Position numbers and translations under genes: made by a program
Origin: Morella rubra
Taxonomy: Eukaryota > Streptophyta > Magnoliopsida > Fagales > Myricaceae
Direction: 5' to 3'
Assembly: GCA_003952965.2 (NCBI GenBank)
Contig: CM025851.1
Span: 22,606,779 to 22,670,778 of the forward strand
DNA: 64,000 bases
Part shown: positions 1 to 11,439 of the stretch, in pieces
How positions within the stretch are numbered: position 1 is the stretch's first letter
How the letters are laid out: every line of letters starts with the position of its first letter
The notes under the pieces: model-generated
What the model saw: only the letters and a program-made list of their open reading frames with translations
Database searches by the model: none
Told to the model about the DNA's origin: nothing

Positions 1-149
1 ATTACATGTTCAAAAGAGACTTATGATCACCAAGAAATATAGGTATATTTTTTTATATATTATTTATGTTTCTAGCACCTTTGTTGACCTTATAAATGAT
101 ATATATCTACCATTTATGTTTACAGGCATTTCTAGATCACGAGCCATTT

Positions 150-660
150 CTTAACAAAAAAAAATTGAAATGTATGATGAGATGGCGATTGTGGTAGGAA
201 AAAATATGGCAAGTGGTTCATTTTCAAAACCTTTTGGCATGGGTGAGGAGGAACAAAATTCAGCAAGGGAAGAGCCAACTAACTTGTAGATGGAGGATGA
301 TGATATTTCTAATGGAAGGCAAGTTTCATCTAGCTCAATATCATCAAAATCTAGATCACACATGAAGAGAGATAGAGTTGTTGCTGGGTTGGAGAGTAAT
401 TTTGCTATGTTGCTCAAAAGATGCATAACATTGCAGACACAATTAAGGAAATAAATATATACTCTTTTGCTGATGAACTTTTATGAGGGAGTGATGATGA
501 TGGAAGGTTTTGATGAAGTTCAACTTGCATAAGCCTTTGATTATTTAATGGTCAATGAGAAGGTTGCAAGGGCATTCAACAAGAAAAGTATTAACCTTAG
601 AAGGCTGTGGTTGGAGAAATTTTTCAACCAACATCTTTAGATTGAGATATGTTGGAGTCA
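150..660 (+). pseudogene. Fragment of Myb/SANT-like (transposon-associated) protein, degenerate
   Basis: The + strand reads as the C-terminal part of the plant Myb/SANT-like family found with PIF/Harbinger transposons and in L10-interacting MYB-like proteins. It has a Y-D-E-M-A-I-V-V-G-K start, a serine-rich linker, then a stretch resembling 'FDEVQLA-AFDYLMVNEKVARAF' and 'LRRLWLEKFF'. The reading is interrupted by stop codons and shifts, so it is a relic. No start or promoter is visible and the N-terminal Myb domain lies outside the window or is lost. Family assignment comes from the pattern of conserved residues and is moderate. It could derive from either a transposon or a host gene copy. 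Confidence 0.4.
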
Positions 661-830
661 TTTGATCGATACTCTTCAGTTAGTATTTGGTCTCACATTT
701 TAGATAATGTGTAAGGTTGACTTCATTTGGTCTATTTCTATTTTTATTTAGACAATTACATTGAAGATGATTGTGTCATTTTCTTGAACAATTATAAAGC
801 TTTAATTAGAGAACTTTTTGAATTTGAAGT

Positions 831-960
831 AGGGCTGTTCAAAAAACTCGAGACCCAATGGCCTAACGCGAAACCGACCTGGTCGGGTCGGCTTAGGTCA
901 GGTCGAGTTTTATTTGCTCATTCTAAATCTTTTTCGGGTTAGGTTCAAGTTTTGAAGTGT
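831..960 (+). repeat. Fragment of the hAT-like element family also present at 30452-31358
   Basis: The stretch begins GGGCTGTTCA and contains 'AAACCGACCTGGTCGGGTC' followed by 'CGGGTTAGGTTCAAGTTTT'. The same order of short motifs, with substitutions, occurs at about 30480-30540 in the element upstream of the ACL5-like gene. Only one end is recognisable, so this is a truncated or diverged copy. Confidence 0.45.
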
Positions 961-1409
961 ATTTTGAAAAAAAGAACACTGAAAATACGTAAATCATTAA
1001 GCGTGTCAAATATCAAAAAATGTTTTCTTGAAAATATTTTAAAAGAATAACCAAATGCTAAAAATGAAAATTTTCTCTTGAAAAGTTTCAATGAAAAACT
1101 TTTTACGAAAAACAATAGTTTTACAACCAAACAAACGGATCCTAATACTCAATTTGACTTCGCCTTCTGGTGAGCATCATTGCATTTGATAATTGAATGG
1201 TTATGTGGATAACATTCAATATTTTGATTGCTTTGAGATGAATATTAATGATTGAGTTGTACTTTTCAGAATACAAATGACAATTTTTTCACCTCTAGCA
1301 AGTATTCTCACATAGAACCTGTTGACCGATCCAAACTATGTGGACTAGAAATGAAACATAGATATTTTACTTACAACATAATTTAATAAGTTCGTTTTAT
1401 CTGAGCCCT

Positions 1410-1985
1410 ATTCCATGTGGCTGGTAATGATGACCCTCTGAATACTTGGGAGCAGTATGAATGCTGGCTCAAAGTAGATGAGATGACAAAGTGCCATATA
1501 TTAGCATCAATCTAAGATGTTCTCTAACATCAGATGCAAGAGATGAAACACACAGCTAGCATGATGTTGCATTTCAAAGAAATATTTGGACAAATCGAGT
1601 TGCAAAGAAAAATCTTTTAAGGAAGGTCCTCAACACCAAAATGGTTGAAGGTACACTAGTTTAGAAGCACGTCATGAAAATGATGCCTCAGCTAAATAAA
1701 CTGGAAATCTTGAAAGTTGAAATTGATAGGCAAACTCAACAATATACGATCCTATAATCGTTGTCAGACTCACTCAAGCAGTTCAAGTTGAATTTCAACA
1801 TGAACGCTAAGGATTACACCTTGGCTGAACTAATAAATGCGTTGAAGGCAGCTGAGGGAATCATCTGAGATAAAGGGAGTGTTCATTTGGCACCGGCATT
1901 TTCCTTTGGAGGCAGCAAAGTAGCTCACCAAGCAAAGAGGAAGAAGAAGAAAGCAAAAGCTACAAGTGTTTACCCACCAAGACAA
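1410..1985 (+). mobile_element. Ty1/copia gag remnant
   Basis: Translated piecewise, the + strand matches the copia Gag pattern: a 'WEQYECW...DEMTKCHILASI' block, a central 'FKEIFG' block, a 'L-QSLPDS-KQF--N-NMN' type block and 'LAELINALKAAEGII', ending in a lysine-rich tail near 1945. It is an old fossil with many breaks. The matching integrase part lies at 3240-3740, so the intervening 1986-3239 is probably an insertion. Confidence 0.6.
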
Positions 1986-3239
1986 CTAAACATAAACAAA
2001 CAATCAAGCGAGAAAATCAATACGCTGATTTTTGTTCACGAAGTGAAAATTTATTGAATGGTTTTTCTCTAAGAAACAAAAACACTCTGAGTGTAGGCCA
2101 CACCATTGATCCACTATGAACTTAAACTTTTACAACAGGTGAACCTAAGCAACCTTATCGCCTATCCAAATTTCCAATTCGAAAAAGCCATTCAAGAAAC
2201 TTTTCAAGTCAGTGGCCCGCACTCAATTCTTGACCAGAACTCTAATCTCATCCATGTGGATACCAATGAACTCATTGGTGTCTTCAGCTCCTAAAACTCC
2301 AGCTGCTCCAACTTCAACAGATTTCTACTTCTACAATCTTCCCAACAATGGGAAGAAACAACTCTCTCAACTTAAATCTTCAGAACGTATAAGTCTTTTG
2401 TAGAGAGAAAACCAAATAACATTTTTACAACAGGTGAACCTAAACAACCTTATCGCCTATCCAAATTTCCAATTCGAAAAAGCCATTCAAGAAACTTTTC
2501 AAGTTGGTGGCCCGCACTCAATTCTTAACCAGAACTCTGATCTCATCCATGTGGATACCAATGAACTCACTGATGCCTTCAGCTCCTAAAACTCCAGCCG
2601 CTCCAACTTCAGCAGATTTTTACTTTCTACAATCTTCCCAATAATGGGAAGAAATAACTCTCTCAACTTAAATCTTCAGAACGTATAAGTCTTTTGTAGA
2701 GAGAAAACCAAATAACAAAGGACTTTTAAGAGGATTTGAACTTGTATGGCATATATGTGACTAACTAAATCCGTGAGGCTTGTAGGTGAGGATTTATAGA
2801 GCTTAGGTAGGGATAGTTGGGTCAAAATGCCTCTTGAAACTATTTGGGCGAAGATACAACTTACACAATAGTTTCTGTTAAAATCATCGTCAGGCTGACT
2901 TCATTCTAATCTTGAGCTAACTCTACCAATTGTAAAACTATAGAGCTTTCTTCAAATTGTTCCAGGCCTTCTTGGTAGTTGAACAAACATTTTGGAAGCT
3001 TCACCTACAGTCTACATCCTTCTTGTTCCATCTGTGTACATCAATGTGTATAGACCAAGTTATTTTTACATTTTTCTAGACCCAAAAACACACTTATAAA
3101 ATATTGTTTTGACATGATTAATTTTGCCAATATACATGAGCATTTACGAAAATGTTTATCTGTTCTAACATTGTGATGAAGGCCTATATTTCCTTTTTCC
3201 TAATAATTATCATATTAACAATCCTGAGGTAGAGACAAG
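1986..3239. mobile_element. LTR-like insertion, same family as 38840-40450
   Basis: This segment separates copia gag and integrase remains. Its text aligns in the same order with 39150-39900: 'GACGAAGTGAAAAT', 'GATCCACTA', 'TTAGGTAGGGATA', 'TTTGGGCGAAG' and 'CTGTCAGGCT' or close variants occur in both. No ORF of note is present. It is read as an LTR or LTR-derived fragment of a retroelement. The exact ends and target duplication were not resolved. Confidence 0.45.
2127..2717. repeat. Tandem direct duplication, unit about 295 bp
   Basis: Two near-identical units lie head to tail. The phrase TTTACAACAGGTGAACCTAA starts at about 2128 and again at about 2423. The phrase 'GTAGAGAGAAAACCAAATAAC' ends each unit near 2420 and 2717. 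Identity over the unit looks above 90 percent by eye, so the duplication is younger than the surrounding LTR-like sequence. Confidence 0.85.
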
Positions 3240-3740
3240 TAAGCGAGTCTTGCCATTGAAGCTTAAGTAGATTGGTTCGAGAGGGGCTTTTAGCTCCTCT
3301 AGACCTTGAATGCCTACCAATCTATGAATTTTGTTTGGTAGGAAAAATGACCAAGAAGCCTTTTAAAGCCAAGGGTCATAGGACAACAGATTTGCTGGAG
3401 TTAGTACACACAGATGTATATGGATCTATGAGTATCCGAGCATTAGGAGGGTAAAAGTATTTCATCACCTAGAGAATTACTCAAGGTTTGTTTATATTTA
3501 CTTGATGAGACGAAAGTCTGAATCTTTTGAAAAGTTCAAATAAGGCAAAAGTTGAAAAGCAAACAGGTAAACAATCAAAGTACTTAGATCATATCGAGGT
3601 GGACTGGTGGAGAGTACCTCTCAGGAGATTTTAAGAATTTTCTCACTGTAAAGGGGTTAAGATCCCAACTTACTAGTCTGGGTACACTCTAGTAGAAAGG
3701 CATTGCAGAAAGGAAAAATCAGACGCTTCTAGATAAGGAA
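3240..3740 (+). mobile_element. Ty1/copia pre-integrase and integrase remnant
   Basis: The + strand shows the copia Gag-pre-integrase pattern 'LVREGLLAPLDLECLPI-EFC' followed by 'GKMTKKPF' and the start of the integrase core, 'TDLLELVHTDVYGSMS'. A 'RSYRGG--EYLSG-FK-F' stretch follows. It is broken in many places. It is collinear with the gag remains at 1410-1985 and probably part of the same ancient copy. Confidence 0.7.
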
Positions 3741-4926
3741 GATCAATGATAAATTTGTAAACTTTAGCTCACAATCGATATTTAGATGATTATAATAAAT
3801 AGACTAAGTTTATAAAATTGGCATCCTCAAAGACAAAGGGACATTAATCAAGAGCTCAAGTCACAAGAATTGAAGAATATGAAAGTAAGGAGTTCAAATC
3901 ATGAAGATCTTAGGGTATTATTTGTAACCCAATTGCTCAGTTAATTGAAATGCTTGATCACTCACTCACTCTTTAAGTATTTTAGAAAAATTGTTTTGAT
4001 CCATTTTTCATAGTCTAAAGATTTTTTATAAACTCCAATTTCCTTAAAGCGATGCCCTTTAAGTTTATTTTAAAAGTAGTAGTCCAAAAATTTTATTGAA
4101 AATATTAGCTTTGGGCTTACCAAATGGACTACCGGATGCAACCGACAAATCAAAGTCACTATTGGATGATTAGCGGTTGACCGGTAAATAGTAAAAGTTG
4201 CCTCTGTTTATCATGCCAAGTTTTTAAGCCACTATTTTAAGGGGATTTCACACTAGTTTCAGTTTTGGTCGACAAGTATTGCAATAGTAAAAAATATTGA
4301 ATATCAAATTTAAAAATCTGTTACACTATCAATGACCATAGGTGCCGGATCCACCAATATAAGGAGTTCAGTCGACTGGTAGTACATCGTTTCTGAATAT
4401 TGTTGAATTTGAAATTTGAAATTCGTTACAACATCAACTGTAATAGGTATCGAATCCACTGGCATAAGGAGTCTAGTGGACCGATTATAATAGATTTTTT
4501 CAATTTTAAAAAATGGTAATTTTTCAAATTGTGTCTTTAAAAGGAAACCTTGGGGGACGTTTCTATGTTGTACTTTATTATTTTGCCTATAAATTTCTCT
4601 AAGCCTTGGTTTTCAATTTTACAAATCTTTCACACAAATCAATCACCTTCAAAGGGTGAAGCTTGGAGAGGTTGTTCTCAAGGTTTAGTATAAAAGCTAT
4701 TCATGTGTCTAGAAGGGACTATAGTGCAAAACCTTAAAGCTTGACAAGGAGCTTGAGGGATGGATATAGGCAAGGTTGCCGAACCTCTTAAACAATTTAA
4801 GCATTCAAATTATCTATCCTTTCTCCTTTAATTACTTGTTTATTGTGATTAATTGATTGAATTTTTAAGGTTTTAAGAAAAAAAAAATTTAAGTCCAATT
4901 TACCCCTCCCCATGGGTTGTCTTAAT
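3741..4926 (+). mobile_element. Probable copia (Sirevirus-like) LTR sequence
   Basis: The region has no ORF but looks like an LTR: a TATA-like 'GCCTATAAATTTCTC' near 4585, a downstream leader, the phrase 'ATAGGCAAGGTTGCCGAACC' near 4770, and a pyrimidine-rich end 'ATTTACCCCTCCCC' near 4910, all typical of plant copia LTRs. Two diverged repeats (about 4300-4390 and 4408-4497) sit in the upstream part. Edges are approximate. The MITE at 4936 lies directly after it. Confidence 0.45.
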
Positions 4927-4935
4927 CTTGAGATT

Positions 4936-5439
4936 GAGGCCATAGTTCACCCCATAATTCTAGTCCAATATCAACTTTGACCCCTCAATTATCAAAAAGG
5001 CAATTTACGTCCTTTATCTTTTGAAAATATTCAATGTACGTCTCATGTCCAAACTAGGTGCTAAGTTAGACGGAAAAACATACAAAATGACCAAAATGCC
5101 TTTCCAAGATAAAAATTTAAAAAATAAATAAATTCATAAAATAAATTAAAAATGAATAGATTATGGAAATAGAGTTTCAATAGTTATATTTAAAAATATT
5201 ACTTTATTTAAAATATTACGTTTTTATTTTTTAATGATTTTTTTAATGTTAGTTGTAATTTTGTCTTAGAGGAGTATTTCGGTCATTGTCTTTTCTTTTG
5301 TCTAATTTAACTCCTAATTTCGACGCGGGCGTACATCGAAGACTTTCCAAAGTTAAATGACGTAAATCGCCATTTTGATAATTGAGGGGTTGAGGTTGAT
5401 ATTGTACTATAGTTACGGGGCGAATTATGACTTTTCCCC
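4936..5439. mobile_element. Mutator-like (MULE) MITE, 504 bp, with 9-bp target duplication
   Basis: The ends form long terminal inverted repeats. The left side, 'CCCCTCAATTATCAAAAAGG' and 'CAATTTACGTC', is mirrored by 'GACGTAAATCGCC' and 'TTTTGATAATTGAGGGG' on the right. A perfect 9-bp direct repeat, CTTGAGATT, flanks the element at 4927-4935 and 5440-5448. Nine-bp duplications are the Mutator superfamily signature. The interior is AT-rich and non-coding. Confidence 0.9.
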
Positions 5440-5448
5440 CTTGAGATT

Positions 5449-6014
5449 TCAAACTTTCCATTAGCCCTCTTGTGGAAGGGTAAAATCTATATCCACTATT
5501 ATTCTCCACATGTCTAATAGTCCTACACTCTCAGGTTTTGCTTTCAAACTTATTCCTTAAGGGCTTTGAAATAAGTACGTGACTCTTATAGCCCAAAGTT
5601 TTTAATTTTTAATATTTAGTTTTGGGCTTGTCCAACATTCATATGGTGTTGATGTCTTAGCCTTTGTCTAAACTCTATTCAATATATATATATGCCATTA
5701 TAGAAATTACCTCTCCCAAAAAATGAGTTGGCATTTCTGCATGCATTAGCAAAGACTTGGTCATAACCATTAGAGTCATATTTATTCTTTTTGCATTGTG
5801 TTATATGGCATTTTGTAGAAATATCTTATACCATTTTTCTTGTAAAAATTATTCAGGGCTTCCTATTCACCACCTCTATTATTATTCAAACTCTTTATAG
5901 ATCTTCCCAATTGATTTTTTTATCTCCAACTTATATTCTTTAATTTGATCTATTGCTTAGATTTATGTTCAAGAAGCTAAATAATCATTAGTAAAAGTAA
6001 AAACAAGAGGTGGT
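5449..6014. other. Non-coding AT-rich stretch
   Basis: No convincing ORF, RNA gene or repeat end was seen. A short TA run lies near 5680. The DNA may continue the LTR-like sequence interrupted by the MITE. Confidence 0.4.
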
Positions 6015-6215
6015 CTATTCGTTAGGGTGAAAGTAGATCACCTTGTCTAAGCCCCTTTGTTGATATAAGTGTCCAAATGGGCTACCATTGATGAGCATCG
6101 AGAATGAGGCAGTGGATATACACACTTGAATCCAATTGATGAAAATATCAGGAAACCCAAGTGAAGTCATAGCCAGCCTAATTGGAGACAATTCCTTTGT
6201 AAAAAATCCCACCAT
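6015..6215 (-). mobile_element. LINE (L1-type) reverse transcriptase fragment
   Basis: The minus strand encodes 'MTSLGFPDIFINWIQVCIST' and 'FSMLINGSPFG', which match the plant LINE reverse-transcriptase block '-LGFP-KFI-WI--CI-T--FSI-INGS--G', followed by a degenerate 'RGLRQGDPLSP' equivalent. It is a short truncated piece oriented opposite to the LINE fragment that begins about 65 bp further right. Confidence 0.75.
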
Positions 6216-6279
6216 TGTTAATCTTGGAAGAACTTGCAGAATTCAATTTCTTCCTACAATATCCCAAAATCAAAGTTAT

Positions 6280-7000
6280 GAATCTCATCTTAAAATTCTC
6301 TTGGAGGAACAGTTACAAAGGGAGCACCTTTTTTTGGAGACAAAAATCTTTCACAATGGCTCACATCTTAGGAACTAAACACCAAGTTTTTCTACACTTC
6401 TACCATCAACTGTAGGAGTAAAAATACAATCAACTCTATCAAAAATTCAGGTAATGTCTAGTTATCCTATCGAGTTAACATTGGAAACCATTTAATGGCT
6501 CACTTTTTCACATCTATTTGAATCATATAATTCTTCCTTACCCTCTAACCTGCAGACATCTTTGCCTTGATTCTATTTGCTGAAGAACAAATCTCAATCT
6601 GTCAAATTCCCTCCAAAGTAGAAATTTATGCCTCAATTTGCTACTTGAATCCCATCAAAGCTCCTGAACCAAATGGAATGATTCCTCTATTCTTTCAAGT
6701 TTATTGGAACATCATCAAGGAAGATCTTATAACTATACTATAAGGGTTCTACTGTACGGGCCAGCTCCTTTCGGGCTTAAATAAACACCTCCATTGTTCT
6801 GATAGATAAGATAGATCATCTCTCTAGTAACACAATTCCAACCAGTCAGTCAGTATGTGCAATGCAATCTATAAAGCGATATCCAAAATCCTTGGCACAA
6901 GATTTCTTCTTCTCCTTTCCTAGATCATATAGCCATATCAATCTGACTCTGTTCAAGAGACAATCATTTAGAAAATGCCACACTAGCAGCGAAAGCGTTT
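6280..7000 (+). mobile_element. LINE (L1-type) ORF2 fragment: linker to reverse transcriptase start
   Basis: Read on the + strand in several frames, the order of LINE blocks is preserved: 'LLEEQLQRE-LF' and a 'WRQKS' block (about 6295-6350), 'KNTINSIKNSG' (about 6430), 'LNPIKAPEPNGMIPLFFQ' (about 6650-6710, the KAPGPDG-type block of reverse transcriptase), and 'MCNAIYKAISKILGTRF' (about 6855-6905). Frameshifts and stops are frequent, so the copy is dead and old. The catalytic domain downstream is missing. Confidence 0.75.
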
Positions 7001-7787
7001 CATGCAATAAGCATAAATGCGGAAAAAGACTATTGAGTTCACGTGTAGTTCCTACTTCTACTCAATGTTCTAGAATAGTATGTGGTGAATTACATGACCC
7101 ACGTATTGGCACCATGCCCTGTTTAAGGAAAATGTAGTTCTAGAGAAAGAGGGGGCATATCTTCTCTTTAGAACCCCAAAATACACCCGCTCAAGCCCCA
7201 TTTTTTCTCACTATTTCCAAGGCAAGAGGACCCAACCCCCAATCTGGCTCAACACCTTATGATCAGAGACTATCCATTCCTCCTTCCCTCTACTTGTTTT
7301 CTCGATTATTGTACGAAATTTTGGCTGCTAGACCGGTATATCTGAGGACCTTCAAATGACACAACATAGCTTGACGAACTCTCCACCTCCAGACAGTTTC
7401 AATGCTGTAGCCCATGACTGGTAAGATGATGCGTGATGGCTCCCGCGCCTTTGGGGTGGTTCCAGCAACTTCAAGCGAGCCCAGCCACTCCAAGCTGGCA
7501 CCTCTTTTCCACATGTTGCACTGTGTTTTTGGATTACTCTGTCCATTTCAATGGCTTTCTAATTTCAGGCTCAAATTTTAGTTTTTAGGTTGTGATTTGT
7601 TTGTATCGAACCTTGTAGACTTATTTACTTTTTGCTTAGGTTGTACCAGCTTCTTGGTGGGCCCTTTCTGGCCCCTTGTGGGCTTTGGTGTGCTATGGTT
7701 ATCAGTGTTTACTAATTTTTATAGGTTTCGGTATTTGCATCTATCGTTATCGGCCACCGCTCTCCTCTGCCTAGCATAGAATATTTA
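7001..7787. other. Unassigned non-coding stretch
   Basis: No gene was recognised. The part around 7575-7780 is T/G-rich and resembles the 3' region of a LINE transcript, but no poly(A) tail or target duplication could be identified. Short ORFs in 7290-7546 have no recognisable domain. Confidence 0.3.
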
Positions 7788-9833
7788 GGGCTTGTTTGCT
7801 TGTGGGTTCAGGTCCTGGTTTTGGGGTTCAAACCAGGATTTGAACCCAATTTTTTGAACCATCGTTTGGCTAGGTTATGGGCTACTACGATACACGTACG
7901 TGTCATCTACTAATTGGGTTGGTCGGCACATAAGCAGCTTTAACGTTTCTGTTGTTCCGACAAAAAAAAGAGTCATCGTACTATGGGTTTTGACATAATC
8001 GTTGATAGAACACAAATATTTTCAGGTACACGAGACGACGATGAAAATGTGTCGTTACTCTTCGATTTAAAGCTTTTGGCCTGATCTCACTCTCTTGTTT
8101 CCACTCTCATTGCCATGTTGTTCACCACTTCCACCATAACTGGTTATTAATTTCAAAGTCTCTTTCTCCAACTGCCAGATTTAATCCCACCGCCATTCTT
8201 GCCACCTTCTTCTCTACTAACTTCGCAGCGACCCATATCGACCATTGTACAAATTCACTTACAAATCTTTCTCTGTCGGCCCTTTTTCCTCTTCCTTACA
8301 AATCTATGAAATCTTAGTTCAGGTCTGCAGCCAATTGCTCAAAGAATCAAATTATTGTTTGCAAGACTCTCCCTTAATTGGTTACCTCCCACGCAAAATA
8401 ACTGTTCTGATAATATTGTCACCTCACCCATTGTACTCAAATTTGCATGAAGCTCATCCGCAACACCGCGCCAGCTAGCAGGATATGCACACACCCCATG
8501 TCCAACCAGTGGGCATTCACCCATGGCTCGTTCGCGAGCCCGCGCGAGCAGGCATGCCCACTGTCCATAGGGCAGTCGCGCGAGGATCACTTGCGATAAT
8601 GCGCCAGCGACCCATGTGGACTTCGCGTTCACGCGCGCACATCAAGGCCAGGACACAACACACGGGCTTTCTCTGTGTTGGTGACATCTCCCCCATAAAG
8701 TGTGTGAGCTGCCTTACCAACGCAACAAATGAGATTCGCTCACGCAGAATTACATTCCCAAGAGAATATCTGGGCAAATTGAACCGATCTCAGTGGAATA
8801 TAGAGAAACATTATAACTGCATTTTTCAATTTAGAAGGTCGCTAACCTGAGCAAACAAAGAATTTCTTTCTCGGTGGAAATGCAATCATAAATAGAATGG
8901 AAGTGATGCATGTCTACCAACACTTCTAGAACATAATGCGAGTTTCAGAACACCACATCCAACTAAGAAGATTGATATTACATTGGAAGGATTACACTCA
9001 ATAATATAAAAGCCTCTCTGCCATTTCTTGGCTACCATACTTTGCTCAGGCTTTGATTCACAAATAGTTTCTTTTTTTCCTTTTTTGTAATCTTTGTAAT
9101 TAAACATAAGATCCATCGTTCAATCTAATGAACGAAGAGAAACCACTCCTTCCAATGGTTTCACTAATGCTGTAGTTTTTCCTTGTAATTCCCTCAAGAG
9201 GAGGCCCGTTCCCTCCTACATCTTCCTTTGTTCCTTCTAATACACAGAGATATAAATTGTAATTCTTTTAAAAGAGAATCTCAGTATCCAGTCTTACATG
9301 TGCATATCAACCCAATTCACTCCAGGTATCATTGTAGATATTCATAATGTATATATAAATATTCTTCTAATTCATTTATTAGAAGTTGCAAGTTTGAAAA
9401 TATATTACAATGAGACTTTGGCAAGCTGCGTGAGGCCCACGCGAGCTCCTTGCCCGAGTCCCAGGATGGGACTTGGAAAGCTGCGCGGGCCTGGCGAGTC
9501 CCTTGCCGGAGTCCCAAGATGGGACATGGAAAGTTGCTTAAGCCTCGCGCAAGCTCGCCAGTGGGCTAGCCCGTAGCCTAGTCCCATTCTGGGATTATGG
9601 GCAGTCGCGCTCGGATGTGCAGAATGGGTGATGCGTCATCTGAACTTAACAGCCCCTGTCGGTACATTAAATGCAGATTTCAAGTGAGAGAAAATCATGT
9701 GTCAGGTGTTACCATGAATGGCAACAGGCATGCGACCGACTTGAACCAGAACCTGAGCTGGGGTCCAACTCTGTAGAACCAGAACCAGAACCTAGACTTG
9801 AACTAGGACCTAAACCCACAACCAAACAAGCCT
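7788..9833. mobile_element. PIF/Harbinger-like non-autonomous element, about 2.05 kb
   Basis: The left end reads GGGCTTGTTTGCTTGTGGGT with 'TCAGGTCCTGGTTTT' after it. The right end reads 'AACTAGGACCTAAACCCAC' then 'AACCAAACAAGCCT', an imperfect inverted copy. TTA flanks both sides (7785-7787 and 9834-9836), the 3-bp duplication type of PIF/Harbinger. The interior holds no transposase, but two GC-rich blocks (about 8480-8660 and 9420-9620) differ in composition from the surrounding DNA. Small ORFs there have no domain and are not called as genes. Confidence 0.65.
9420..9620. repeat. GC-rich degenerate short repeats inside the PIF-like element
   Basis: Three versions of a motif like 'GAGTCCCAGGATGGGACTTG' occur at about 457, 510 and 580 (add 9000), each followed by a 'GG-AAG-TGC' type phrase. 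Spacing is about 53 then 70 bp. Each motif contains a small palindrome (GTCCCA..TGGGAC). Confidence 0.6.
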
Positions 9834-9943
9834 TTAGTGGTTTCTCAACCCCTTTTATGAGGTCTAGTTTCCATTTAGAGGTTGGTGAAGGTTGCGTCAT
9901 ATATAGGATTCTCCCTGTATGAGTTCTAACCTTTGAAATGTAA

Positions 9944-10146
9944 GGCTATGTTTGGTTAATTTCTACAAAAATTTTACACTTACTTTTTCATCAATTTCAA
10001 TACTTTTTATAAACTCCAATAACTTTTAACAAACTTTTACAAATTCCAATAACTTTTAACAAACTTTTCACCAATCCCAAGAGAATTTACACTACCTCCA
10101 ATAAAAACAAACACAAAAATATTTTCAAAACCAAACCAAACTAGCC
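9944..10146. mobile_element. Tourist-type MITE, 203 bp, TAA target duplication
   Basis: The left end GGCTATGTTTGGTT and right end AACCAAACTAGCC are inverted copies with one mismatch. TAA flanks both ends (9941-9943 and 10147-10149). Internal repeats of 'CAATAACTTTTAACAAACTT' are present. Length, terminal sequence and TWA duplication fit the PIF/Harbinger Tourist group. Confidence 0.85.
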
Positions 10147-10149
10147 TAA

Positions 10150-11122
10150 GCTTCTAAACATTATTCAGCAAAAAAGAAAAAGAGAATTACATGACCCACA
10201 TTGTGTGGGTACAATTCCCAAATGAAAATAGAGGCCCACAGTACAGCACAGTCTTTTTTCTTTTTTCTTTTTTCTTTTTCCTTGACAATCGAAACACCAC
10301 CCCTAACAAGCTTGATCAATGATATCCTGGGGGATACAGCACAGTCGTTTGGCAAGAAGAAGACACCTGTCAAACATAGCTAGACAACAATTTGCCATTT
10401 ATGTCCACATAAAAACTCGACAGCGATTTTTAAATTTCCCTAGCAATAATGTGATACCTTTAAAAAAAAAAAAAAAAATAGAAGGACCCAAGACATTTTA
10501 AGGCAAAAACTCTGCATCCAGAGAGAAATAGAGAGAGAAAGTATAAAACAATGACACCGTATACAAACGAGTTCAACCACCATGGTGGAGTCGATTGCAG
10601 GAAGGTTCACAATCCAGGATAATTGTTAATGCAACGTCGTCCGAGTCTCTTTATTCAAGTAGTGATAATTATACTAGTTCGTAACAAATAACCAAACAGC
10701 TTCGAATATTCATTATTATTTTTTTGTACGCAAGTAGAACTTGGTATTAACCCCAAAGAATAGTACAAACCGGAAGGGGAGCGAGACCCACAAACACCCC
10801 AAACAACCACCGTAAACAAGAAAATAAAACGGAAGAAAGCAAAAAAAAATGTTGGACAAAACGAATTTGCGAACATAGGGCTGCTGCTAAGGCGGTTAAC
10901 TTCAGCACTCCAAAAACAAGCGTCCTCGAGTCTTTCGCAACGATGTTCAGCTGAGAGTGAAAACCGCTACAAGAATAGAGTGTTGGAGATCTGGAGGTGC
11001 TATAGCAAGTCACCACATCAGCTTCCGATGACTAAGGAAACGGCTCCCAAAGCAAGTCGCGCACACAAGAGGAGAGAGAACGTTGGCTCAAATATTGGGT
11101 ATAATAAATGGTTGGGGGGGGG
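10150..11122. other. Non-coding stretch with poly(T)/CT tracts; possible LINE 3' end on the minus strand
   Basis: A CTTTTTT-type microsatellite lies at about 10252-10282 and an A15+ run at about 10463. On the minus strand, 'CTCGCTCCCCTTCCGGTTTG' near 10770 followed by an A-run near 10722 resembles the 3' end of plant LINEs, but no coding domain supports it. Nothing else is assigned. Confidence 0.3.
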
Positions 11123-11439
11123 AGATTCGGTACAAAGGAGGTCTGTTCAAAGATAACCAAAGTCACGTTCCATATTTAATTTTTTAGATCCAAGGGCCAA
11201 AATTTAGACAATTCAGACACCTCATTTAGGAGACGTTTATTTATCGAAATTTTAAGAAATATTCTTAAAATTTTAAAAAAATTTTAAATATTAAAATTTA
11301 TTGGAGTTTATGAAAAGTATGAAGTATATATATAAAAATATGAAATTTATTGAAATTTATAAAATATATTTAGTGTGATAAAAATTTTAAACTTCTAAAA
11401 AATTGGCCAAACATACACCTCCTTGACAAGATAAAGATA

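Noticed and set aside
8339-8850. Overlapping ORFs of up to 121 codons
   Set aside because: GC-rich block within a non-autonomous PIF-like element; frames on both strands are open and no domain is visible.
9671-9922. Glu-Pro repeat ORF (EPEPELG type)
   Set aside because: It is translation of GAACCAGAACC-type subterminal repeats of the PIF-like element.
11228-11412. Possible MITE (GGAGACGTTTA to CATACACCTCC)
   Set aside because: Terminal pairing is weak and the flanking triplets differ (TTA and TTG), so the AT-rich segment was not called as an element.
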